A stretch of DNA of 64,000 nt, taken from the NCBI RefSeq assembly GCF_020524355.2, contig NZ_CP129019.1, positions 3,348,001-3,412,000 on the forward strand, written 5' to 3'. Of the stretch, positions 26,609 through 34,004 are shown piece by piece. Both the position numbers and the translations under genes were made by a program. Numbering within the stretch: the stretch's first letter is position 1; each line of letters starts with the position of its first letter. The DNA is from Mesobacillus subterraneus (GTDB taxonomy: Bacteria > Bacillota > Bacilli > Bacillales > Cytobacillaceae). The notes below the pieces were generated by a model. The model was not told the origin of the DNA. It saw only the letters and a program-made list of their open reading frames with translations, and made no database searches.

Positions 26609-28530
26609 ATGGCACAGGGAGCAAGTGCATTAGCAAAGCAGAACTCGGTTCCAGAAGTAAGCTTTTTAGAAAAAATTAAGCCTCACGCAGAACTGATCGC
26701 CGCGAGCTTCAGCGGGATCCTGATTGCGGTACCGGCTGGATTTTGAGCAAGGGAGATTCAGAAACATCATCTGTCATCGCTTTTATCCTGGCTTATGTAA
26801 TAGGCGGTTTTGCCAAAGCAAAGGAAGGTATTGAAGCCACAATCGAAGACAAAGAACTGAACGTCGAAATGCTGATGATCTTTGCCGCGATTGGATCTGC
26901 AATTATTGGCTACTGGACAGAAGGCGCAATATTGATATTCATTTTTGCGATGAGCGGAGCGCTTGAAACGTATACGATGAATAAAAGCCATAAGGAAATT
27001 TCCTCTTTGATGGAGCTGCAGCCGGAGGAAGCATTGAGGATTTCAGATGGCGTGGAAGAGAGAGTGCATGTTTCGAAACTGGAAATTGGCGACATGATCC
27101 TGGTGAAGCCCGGTGAAAGAATTCCATCAGATGGCAAGGTTGCCAGGGGTCAGACGACGATTGACCAGGCTGCCATCACCGGGGAATCGATCCCCGTTTC
27201 AAAGGAATCCGGAGACGATGTCTTCGCGGGTACGGTCAACCTTACTGGATCGCTTACCGTTGAAATCACAAAACGTAATGACGATACACTGTTCCAAAAA
27301 ATTATCCAGCTTGTCCAGAACGCACAAAGTGAAAAGTCTCCTTCACAGCTGTTCATTGAACGGTTTGAAGGTACTTACGTAAAGGTTGTTCTCGCTGTGG
27401 TTGTGCTGATGATGTTTGTTCCGCATTACTTGATTGGCTGGAGCTGGACGGAGACGTTTTACCGGGCGATGATCCTGCTTGTCGTCGCTTCCCCATGCGC
27501 ACTCGTTGCCTCGATTATGCCTGCTACTTTGTCGGCAATTTCGAATGGTGCGAAGCACGGTATTTTATTCAAGGGCGGCGTCCATCTGGAAAACCTGAGC
27601 CACCTTAAGACCATCGCCTTTGATAAAACAGGAACATTGACAAAGGGCAAGCCTGAAGTAACGGATTTGATTGTAGCTAAAGGACTGAATCGCGATGAAG
27701 TGCTGCTTAAAGCAGCATCGATTGAAAGCCACTCCAACCATCCACTGGCCAACGCGATCGTAAAACACTCCAGAGATACTATTGGTAAAGAACTTGTTCA
27801 TCCAGAGAGCATCGAGGATGTATCAGGCTGGGGCGTAAAGGCTCATTTTGAAAATGAAGACTGGAAAATCGGGAAAGCTGACTTTGTCGGAAGGCCTGCA
27901 GCAGAAGCCTTTTCAGGCGGTGCTGCAATAGAGCTTGCCGCTGAAGGAAAGACGATTGTTTTTATCGAACGGAATGGTCAGCTGGCAGGGTTGATTGCAC
28001 TGAAGGACGTAGTGCGTGAAGAAACAAAACAGGCAATTGACCTGTTGAAATCTGAAGGCATCTACACCGTCATGCTCACAGGTGACAGCCAAAACACAGG
28101 AAAAGCAATCGCTGCCGAAAGCCATGTCGAGGGTTACATTGCTGAATGTCTGCCTGAAACAAAAGTCCAGGAATTAAAGAAATTGAAAGAACAATACGGT
28201 CAGGTTGCCATGGTCGGAGACGGCATCAACGACGCCCCGGCGCTCGCAACCGCGAACGTAGGCATCGCAATGGGTGAAGGTTCCGATGTCGCCCTGGAAA
28301 CAGCAGACGTCGTCTTGATGAAAAACGACCTGCCGAAGATTGCCGAAGCCATCAATCTGTCACGCCGGATGAACAGAATCGTCAAGCAAAACGTCGTCTT
28401 CTCCATCCTCGTGATCATGGTGCTGATCGCATCAAACTTCCTGCAGCTGCTCGACCTGCCATACGGCGTCATCGACCATGAAGGAAGCACGATTTTAGTT
28501 ATCTTGAATAGTTTGAGGCTGTTGAAATAA
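26609..28530 (+). pseudogene. P1B-type heavy-metal ATPase (one-base frame break near codon 40)
   Basis: About 640 aa if restored. Seen: actuator motif AITGESIPVSKE, membrane SPC motif VVASPCALVAS, phosphorylation site FDKTGTLTKGK, ATP-binding histidine in ESHSNHPLANAI, hinge MVGDGINDAPALA. No N-terminal metal-binding domain. This fits the ZosA/CadA-like group moving Zn, Co or related metals. ATG 26609 has AAGGAGG and encodes MAQGASALAKQNSVPEVSF, but the frame stops at 26757 after VPAGF. Adding one G before GGTACC (26728) gives GTGWILSKGDSE and joins the two frames. Downstream TTG 26743 lacks a ribosome site. The break may be a sequencing error. Confidence 0.85.
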
Positions 28531-28536
28531 AACGAA

Positions 28537-28570
28537 GCTCCTGCTGGTAGTTAAGCCAGTAGGAGTTTTT
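28537..28570 (+). terminator. Terminator of the P-type ATPase gene
   Basis: CTCCTGCTGG / CCAGTAGGAG stem followed by TTTTT, 10 bp after the stop. Confidence 0.88.
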
Positions 28571-28589
28571 GTTATTTGGATTTTCTTTA

Positions 28590-28935
28590 CAGCCCTGGGA
28601 TGGACACTTTATCGCTGTTTCTTCCGATTTCTGTCCGTCATTGCACTGATGACGGACACTTGTCCACTGCCGCCGCCGGTTTCTGTCCGTCATTGCTTTG
28701 ATGACGGACACTTCCACTTCTGTTCCGCTGGTTTCTGTCCGTCATAGCCTTGATAACGGACACTTTCACTCCTGGTCCACCGATTTCTGTCCGTCATAGC
28801 CTTGATGACGGACACTTTCACTCCTGGTCCACCGATTTCTGTCCGTCATAGCCTTGATGACGGACACTTTCACTCCTGGTCCACCGATTTCTGTCCGTCA
28901 TAGCCTTGATGACGGGCTTTTTTTTACCGCACGGG
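28590..28935 (+). repeat. 52-bp-period hairpin array
   Basis: CTGTCCGTCAT begins at 28631, 28683, 28735, 28787, 28839 and 28891, exactly 52 bp apart. Each unit folds as GTCCGTCAT-loop-ATGACGGAC. The linker (CTTTCACTCCTGGTCCACCGA in the last units) is almost identical in the three right-hand units and drifts to the left. A half unit precedes the first. The last hairpin ends in GGGCTTTTTTTT, a good terminator form. Not coding. Confidence 0.85.
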
Positions 28936-28993
28936 CAGATTCTGTCAGTCATCGTACCGGCAAATGTCTATCATGCATTGCACCTTAATTACA

Positions 28994-29028
28994 ATGAAAA
29001 GACGCCCTCGCAATGGGGGCGCCTGGTG
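28994..29028 (-). terminator. Terminator of the 34-aa ORF
   Basis: GGCGCCCCCATTGCGAGGGC stem followed by GTCTTTTC on the minus strand, immediately after the stop. Confidence 0.6.
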
Positions 29029-29133
29029 TTAGTGATATCCGTTTGATCCATTTGCTGAGCCGGATGTTTTTTGGCTGTGGTTGCTTTTGCCTTTTTGCTT
29101 GGTGTTTCCGTCTTTCTTCGTTTTCTTTGCCAT
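29029..29133 (-). CDS. 34-aa basic hydrophilic peptide
   Basis: Starts MAKKTKKDGNTKQKGKSN and ends SGSANGSNGYH. Very rich in Lys, Asn, Gly and Ser with no hydrophobic core, like the small acid-soluble or other tiny spore proteins of bacilli, though I cannot match it to a named one. A strong ribosome site (AAGGGGG) and its own terminator support translation. The copy-5 repeat element lies directly upstream. A larger overlapping frame in another phase is a shadow. Confidence 0.6.
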   Translation of the reverse strand: MAKKTKKDGNTKQKGKSNHSQKTSGSANGSNGYH

Positions 29134-29151
29134 CCTGAATTCCCCCTTATT

Positions 29152-29290
29152 AGAATAGCGCAAGCGCCTGTCCAGCCCCGACAAGCGTTGGAGGGCCGAC
29201 CGGTGAAGTCGTTTTTTGACTTCATTGGGCGGACCGAAACGTCTCGAGGGGCTAGGCGCTGGAGCTGGACACTGATCTAAGTGTAAAAAC
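29152..29290 (+). repeat. Nested-palindrome element copy 5
   Basis: TAGCGCAAGCGCCTGTCCAG start, centre GTGAAGTCGTTTTTTGACTT, tail GGGGCTAGGCGCTGGAGC. Followed by CTGATCTAAGTGTAAAAAC, matching the flank of copy 1. Confidence 0.85.
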
Positions 29291-29382
29291 TTAACTACTT
29301 AAAATAATGAGGATCAAGCCTCAACAGTATCTTCTGCTAAAACTGCAGACGTTACTTAAGGTAATTTCAGGATAAAAGGCCA

Positions 29383-30198
29383 TCAGCAGCCTGCTTTCTT
29401 TTCGCTATAGTAGGCATTGATTTCTCCGCCAATGATGATGATATACGCGGATAAATAAAGCCAGATCATCAGGACGATGATTGCGCCGATACTGCCATAG
29501 GTGGCGGTATAAGAAGCGAAGTTGCTGACATAGTAAGAGAAACCGATTGATACGAGCACCCACCCTCCGGTTGCAAAAATCGATCCCGGTACCCCACTGA
29601 CACAGGTCAGCTTTTTGTTGGGAGCAATCCAGTACAAACCAAGGAAAACGATGAATAAAATCAAAATACTGATTACCCAGCGAAGCATATTCCAGACATA
29701 AAGGAATTCTTCCTTCAGTCCGAAATTCGCGAACAGCCAGCTCCCAATTTCTTTTCCAAACACCGGCAGGATCAAAGCGACCAGAAACACAAAAATCATG
29801 GCAAATGTCAAAAAAATCGCCATAAGCCTGCTTACGATAAACGACCTAGTCTCTTCAACTCGGTACGCACGGTTAAATGCCCTTACAATCGCATTGATTC
29901 CATTCGAAGCTGACCAAATTGTCGCCAGTAAACCAAAGCTAAGCAGCTTGCCATCTTTTTTCATGATATCCTCAAGACTGCTTTTGATCAGGTCCATCGA
30001 TTCACCTGGTGCATAGTCATCAAAAAAACCGAGGATATCCAATTCGGAAATTGGCAGATATGGAACAAGTGTGACCAGGAAAATCAGCAGCGGAAACAAG
30101 GAAAGCAAAAAGAAATAGGCAAGCTGCGCGGCAAGTGCCGGAACATCGTCCTCTTGAATTCTTTGCCACATATGCCTAAAAAATGATATATCAACCAT
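29383..30198 (-). CDS. YihY/YfkH-family membrane protein (BrkB-like)
   Basis: 271 aa with six transmembrane helices and the family signatures DDVPALAAQLAYFFLLSLFP (N-terminal) and GSIGAIIVLMIWLYLSAYII (C-terminal). Once annotated as RNase BN or BrkB; the real function is unknown. The C-terminal GGEINAYYSEKKAGC is usual. GAGGTGA precedes the ATG. It follows the YtxH gene on the same strand with a 52-bp gap, so the two may form an operon. The B. subtilis counterpart is YfkH. Confidence 0.88.
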   Translation of the reverse strand: MVDISFFRHMWQRIQEDDVPALAAQLAYFFLLSLFPLLIFLVTLVPYLPISELDILGFFDDYAPGESMDLIKSSLEDIMKKDGKLLSFGLLATIWSASNGINAIVRAFNRAYRVEETRSFIVSRLMAIFLTFAMIFVFLVALILPVFGKEIGSWLFANFGLKEEFLYVWNMLRWVISILILFIVFLGLYWIAPNKKLTCVSGVPGSIFATGGWVLVSIGFSYYVSNFASYTATYGSIGAIIVLMIWLYLSAYIIIIGGEINAYYSEKKAGC

Positions 30199-30250
30199 CC
30201 ATTCACCTCATTTATGCTTTCCTTGCTCGTTCCCAGGGCTTGTCAATTCA

Positions 30251-30613
30251 TCAATCTGTTTCATCTATATGCTTCTGTGTTTGTCCCGATGCCGCAATCT
30301 TTCTCAGCGTTTCTTTTGTATCTTTGACCAATTCTGTAACCTGAGGCGGTACATCCTTTATTTCTTCTACCTTTTCAGTGATAAAAGCAACGTCCTCTGT
30401 TACTTGTTCCACTGTTGCCCTTACTTTATTCGCTGTCTCTCTCAGGTCTTCGATAAACTCATTTGGATTTTTTACAACATACGAAACACTACTGGAAACT
30501 TTGCTGAAATCCTCTTTTACAGCCTGCCGTGTCGATTTTTCCAAAAGGGTAACCGCTCCCCCAGCCACCGCGCCTAACACCATGCCCATCCAAAACTTCT
30601 TCGAACTGCCCAT
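30251..30613 (-). CDS. YtxH-domain protein
   Basis: 120 aa. N-terminal membrane segment SSKKFWMGMVLGAVAGGAVT with the following LLEKSTRQAV, then a long amphipathic helix (about 35-110). Typical size for YtxH/YtxG-like stress proteins. The start is ATG 30613 after AGGAGGAG; the upstream frame extension includes this ribosome site and is not used. Confidence 0.82.
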   Translation of the reverse strand: MGSSKKFWMGMVLGAVAGGAVTLLEKSTRQAVKEDFSKVSSSVSYVVKNPNEFIEDLRETANKVRATVEQVTEDVAFITEKVEEIKDVPPQVTELVKDTKETLRKIAASGQTQKHIDETD

Positions 30614-30940
30614 GTTTTCTCCTCCTACATTCTTCCTTCTCATTTTGCAGGCCTCTTCATGCCTGCCTACTACCTAACATTTTCCACGATTGCCATCACT
30701 TCATGCAAGTATTGTGAAATATATTAAGAAATTTTATGTTGAGTACAACAACAAGAGGTCTAAATTTCAAAAATGAATAATTATTTATAATTCCACAAAA
30801 CACCATAACGACAACCAATCTCACCTTATTTTCAGCTATTGTCCTATTTTTCCTGATGGATATCGCTTGACTTCCCACTAATTATCAGAATATTCTTGTT
30901 GGAGAACATTTTCCGAATATAATTTTTAAGGGGGAGCATC
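30614..30940. other. 327-bp intergenic region
   Basis: A/T-rich spacer between the divergent YtxH gene and the symporter gene. It must hold promoters for both, but I could not pick a convincing one. No ORF with a ribosome site, no repeat copy and no riboswitch fold were recognised. Confidence 0.5.
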
Positions 30941-32299
30941 ATGACATTTGAAGATTGGATTGGAAGAATCAGCGTCTGGGTATGGGGTACCCTCCATTAT
31001 TGATCCTGCTTGTTGGGACAGGAGTTTACCTTACATTCCGCATTGGCTTCTTGCAAATGAAGCTGCTTCCATACTCACTCAAGCTGGCTTTTACTAAAAA
31101 ACAGGACCAACAATCCGAAGGGGATATTTCACAATTCCAGGCCTTGATGACAGCTCTCGCTGCAACTGTTGGTACTGGAAATATTGCTGGTGTGGCAACA
31201 GCGATTTTCACAGGCGGACCTGGTGCCGTGTTCTGGATGTGGATTACCGCATTTTTCGGTATGGCGACGAAATACGCGGAAGCTGTTTTAGCTGTTAAAT
31301 ACCGGGTCGAGGACAAGGATGGCGAGATGTCCGGCGGACCGATGTACTATCTCGAACGCGGCCTTGGCCAAAAGTGGCTTGGGGTTTTATTTGCGCTATT
31401 TGGTGCGATTGCGGCATTCGGAATTGGAAACCTTGTTCAATCAAATTCAGTCGCCAGCGTCGTACAATCAACATTTTCAGTGCCTGCCTGGGTTACGGGG
31501 CTCGTATTGACCATTTTCACGGCTCTTGCATTGATCGGTGGAATCAAGAGTATCGGGAAAGTCACTGCCCTTTTTTGTTCCGGTGATGGCGGCATTTTAC
31601 CTTCTTGCTGGTCTTGTTGTGATGATCATGAACTTTGACCTAGTCCCAGCAGCAGTTGCACTTATTTTTACAGATGCTTTTACTGGCGAGGCTGTGGCTG
31701 GCGGGGCGCTTGGAACTGTCATCCGGATGGGTGTTGCCCGCGGAGTGTTCTCCAATGAAGCAGGACTCGGGTCTGCACCGATTGCTGCAGCCGCGGCAAA
31801 GACGGACCTTCCTGGACGCCAGGCTCTTGTGTCGATGACTCAAGTATTCATTGATACCATTGTCATCTGTTCGATCACAGGCATCACCATCGTCATGGGT
31901 GGCTTGTACACTGGCGATACTACCGCAGCCGACCTAACTTCAGCGACCTTCGACAAGTTCCTCGGCCAGACCGGCTCCGTGATTGTCGCGGTTGGATTGC
32001 TGTTCTTTGCATCATCAACAATTATCGGCTGGTCTTATTATGGAGAGAAGTGCTTTTCCTATCTGTTCAGCAAGAAGGTCGTGTTTTACTACCGGATCGC
32101 GTTTGTCGCGGCTGTCTTTGTCGGAGCGATATCCCAACTGGAGATCGTTTGGGGAGTTGCAGACGTTATGAACGGATTGATGACCTTCCCGAACCTAATC
32201 GGATTGCTCGGTTTGTCTGGCGTGGTCGTAGTTGAAACAAAGAAGATCCTGAATGCGATTAAGGAAGAAAAGAACGAAGCAAAAACGTATAGTGCCTAA
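30941..32299 (+). pseudogene. yflA: Sodium:alanine/glycine symporter, AGCS family (YflA-like), two frame breaks
   Basis: About 452 aa if restored; a Na+-coupled small amino acid importer by family. ATG 30941 (after AAGGGGGAG) gives [16 protein letters not shown], then a stop; one missing base at the GGGGTACCC stretch (30984-30992) would lead into [20 protein letters not shown]. The middle part is canonical: [37 protein letters not shown] and [14 protein letters not shown]. At a T6 run (31571-31576) one extra T breaks the frame between GKVTALF and [12 protein letters not shown]. The end holds SNEAGLGSAPIAAAAAKTD. Two opposite one-base errors in runs suggest sequencing error more than decay. 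Confidence 0.85.
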
Positions 32300-32304
32300 G
32301 AGAT

Positions 32305-32328
32305 TCCGGCGTCTTTACGGCGCCGGAT
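32305..32328 (+). terminator. Hairpin after the symporter gene
   Basis: CCGGCG / CGCCGG stem just 3' of the stop; the T-run lies 15 bp further on. Confidence 0.5.
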
Positions 32329-32393
32329 TCCTGATTGACTTTTTTAAACGAACGTGGAAAGATGGTTGTACAAACATTGAGAGGATGAACGGT

Positions 32394-32618
32394 GTGGACT
32401 TAACTAAAAATTCCCCTGAAAACGTTGATTTCATGATTGAGAAAATCAAGGAAAAATTGAAGTTCATGAACCTTGGCGCGATTAAATCAACACATTTTGA
32501 TAGCGATATGTATGAAGAACTAAAAGAAATCTATGATATGATCATGCGAAAAAACAACTTCAGCCCGAATGAAATGCAGGCGATCGCTGAAGAACTAGGA
32601 AACTTAAGAAAGCAGTAA
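32394..32618 (+). CDS. DUF1128-family protein
   Basis: 74 aa, soluble and helical: NSPENVDFMIEKIKEKLKFM, then FDSDMYEELKEIYDMI and SPNEMQAIAEELGNLRKQ, the full DUF1128 pattern conserved in Bacillales. Unknown function. The start is taken as GTG 32394, 10 nt after GAGAGG; an ATG three codons earlier is too close to that site. It follows the symporter gene by about 95 bp and has its own terminator. Confidence 0.82.
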   Translation: MDLTKNSPENVDFMIEKIKEKLKFMNLGAIKSTHFDSDMYEELKEIYDMIMRKNNFSPNEMQAIAEELGNLRKQ

Positions 32619-32623
32619 CATCA

Positions 32624-32653
32624 GCAGGCACTGAATTACGGTGCCTGTTTTTT
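32624..32653 (+). terminator. Terminator of the DUF1128 gene
   Basis: CAGGCAC / GTGCCTG with an 9-nt loop and TTTTTTT. Confidence 0.88.
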
Positions 32654-32753
32654 TATGCCACGAAAAATGTCAAAACTTATTTGTTTCCACTATGCATATA
32701 TTGTTATACGATAGTGTTACTACTCTTCAAGGGAGTGAGGAACCGTTAATAAG

Positions 32754-33062
32754 CTGATAATTTCTTCACTTAGCCTGATTTTTTTATTCTTGCTCAGCCA
32801 TGGAACGATTCCTGCTGAAAAAATCCATGCAGATGGCAACAGCCCGTCGAAAATCATACTGCCCTTAGATCAAGTTCAGGAAAATACCCCTAGTCCCGAT
32901 TTCGATGATAAGAAATTCCCGTTCGTCCTATCCACTTTATCCCTTCTCACACTAACGGCATATATCACCTTAAAAACGTTCCGAATAGATAAGGTTTCAG
33001 GCTTAATTTTATTTCTTACTGCAGTTTTTTTTCAGTCGAATTACGTGATCAGAACTCTTTGA
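32754..33062 (+). CDS. Small membrane protein of unknown function
   Basis: About 100 aa. A signal-like hydrophobic start (ISSLSLIFLFLLSHGTIPAE), a hydrophilic stretch (about 38-65), then two transmembrane helices (FVLSTLSLLTLTAYITL and SGLILFLTAVFFQSNYV). The start is uncertain: the ribosome site AAGGGAGTGAGG ends near 32740, but the expected first codon reads GTT (32745). CTG 32754 and TTG 32790 are in frame. Not recognised. A 38-aa membrane peptide gene follows 34 bp later and could be co-transcribed. Confidence 0.55.
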   Translation: MIISSLSLIFLFLLSHGTIPAEKIHADGNSPSKIILPLDQVQENTPSPDFDDKKFPFVLSTLSLLTLTAYITLKTFRIDKVSGLILFLTAVFFQSNYVIRTL

Positions 33063-33096
33063 TTTTTTGACCAAAAAAAATCAAGGAGGAATGAAT

Positions 33097-33213
33097 ATGT
33101 GGTTTCGATTCCTAATGATCGGTTTCTTTTCCCTGACTGCGGTTAGCTTTATTTTTTATCAGGGCATAGAATTTTATCATGCGTTCATCGATTTATTTAA
33201 ACATAATAAATAA
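33097..33213 (+). CDS. 38-aa single-pass membrane peptide
   Basis: MWFRFLMIGFFSLTAVSFIF followed by YQGIEFYHAFIDLF and a basic end. One transmembrane helix. AAGGAGG lies 7 nt before ATG 33097 (an ATG at 33091 is too close). Probably co-transcribed with the small membrane protein upstream. Not identified. Confidence 0.6.
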   Translation: MWFRFLMIGFFSLTAVSFIFYQGIEFYHAFIDLFKHNK

Positions 33214-33320
33214 CAAAAAGCGCAAGCGCCTCGTTCAGCCCCGACAAGCGCTGGAGCTGGATTAAGAAAACTACATTTAGCTATACACACTTAAATAATT
33301 TGATAATTTCCTTAACAGCA
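33214..33320 (+). repeat. Truncated nested-palindrome element copy 6 with tail
   Basis: AAAAAGCGCAAGCGCCTCG then CAGCCCCGACAAGCGCTGGAGC: the whole central hairpin is deleted, joining the 5' arm to the 3' tail. The following DNA (GGATTAAGAAAACTACATTT and on to AACAGCAAAATG) matches copies 3 and 7. Confidence 0.8.
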
Positions 33321-33357
33321 AAATGAAACGGTCCCCAATTTTTGGGGACCGTTTCAT
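33321..33357 (-). terminator. Strong terminator after the respiratory operon
   Basis: TGAAACGGTCCCCAA / TTGGGGACCGTTTCA with a 3-nt loop, right after the torD-like stop. Confidence 0.9.
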
Positions 33358-33360
33358 TTA

Positions 33361-33942
33361 TCAAGCTGCCTTCACCCAATCTTCATTCATCACCTCTGCA
33401 TAAAAGCTGAGGAACTCTTTGAAAAATGGATGGTTTAATTTTGCTTTAGCGTTATCAAGCAGTGGTTTGAGGACAGGATTGATGAATCGTGTCATCATTT
33501 CCGCTTCAATTTCTTCAAGCTGTTGAAGCTGTTCTCCGTCTCCTTCTTGCTCCGCTTTAATTTCCCCCTGTAAAATTGAGCTGATGAATGCGGTCATGCT
33601 GCCGAAATGGTCTGGCAGTCTGTCTTTTTCAAGAGGGAAATAAAAGGCTGTTTTTTCATAAAGACCAATCAGGCAAAGCAGCTCGTGCCTGCGAGCTTCT
33701 TCATCTTCATTATTCTTCGTATAAGATGAAAAATAAGGGGAGACAAAGTGGTCTCCAGGTATGAAAAAGTGATTGTCATACCAGAGCTGCACTTCATCTC
33801 GTTTGTAAAATGAATGAAATGTAAGCTCCTCCTGCATTCCTTCAGGGACATCGTTCATGAACGCTTCATAAGTATCCCATTCCCCAAGCCAGATGCTTGT
33901 CATGATATTCGCGACCGCGAGCTTTCCATATCGTTCTTCCAT
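33361..33942 (-). CDS. TorD/DmsD-family redox enzyme maturation chaperone
   Basis: About 193 aa, all-helical. The family motif region is present in modified form (FISSILQGEIKAEQE), with FINPVLKPLLDNAKAKLNHP and a conserved FYxxxA-type end. Such chaperones bind the Tat signal peptide of a partner molybdoenzyme and assist cofactor loading; the partner is almost certainly the adjacent oxidoreductase (34005). The start is taken at ATG 33942, 6 nt after GGTGGAG; in-frame ATGs at 33945 and 33960 also exist. Last gene of the operon, 62 bp after the catalytic gene. Confidence 0.85.
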   Translation of the reverse strand: MEERYGKLAVANIMTSIWLGEWDTYEAFMNDVPEGMQEELTFHSFYKRDEVQLWYDNHFFIPGDHFVSPYFSSYTKNNEDEEARRHELLCLIGLYEKTAFYFPLEKDRLPDHFGSMTAFISSILQGEIKAEQEGDGEQLQQLEEIEAEMMTRFINPVLKPLLDNAKAKLNHPFFKEFLSFYAEVMNEDWVKAA

Positions 33943-34004
33943 CATTGTCTCCACCTTCATTTTTCAAGAAATTTCGAGGGCCCATCAAGGCACCCCCGAT
34001 GATG

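Noticed and set aside
26609..26611. Sigma-54-like TGGCAC at the start of the P-type ATPase gene
   Set aside because: The TTGC half at the required distance is missing and the site overlaps the start codon.
28590..28935. 52-bp array mistaken for CRISPR
   Set aside because: Linkers are nearly identical between units rather than unique, and no cas genes are near. It is a tandem hairpin duplication.
26728..30991. GGTACC as a methylated motif causing both nearby deletions
   Set aside because: Two deletions adjoin GGTACC, but GGTACC inside the MMPL gene (7156) and the response regulator (41869) is intact, and no cognate methylase is in the window. Kept only as a remark.
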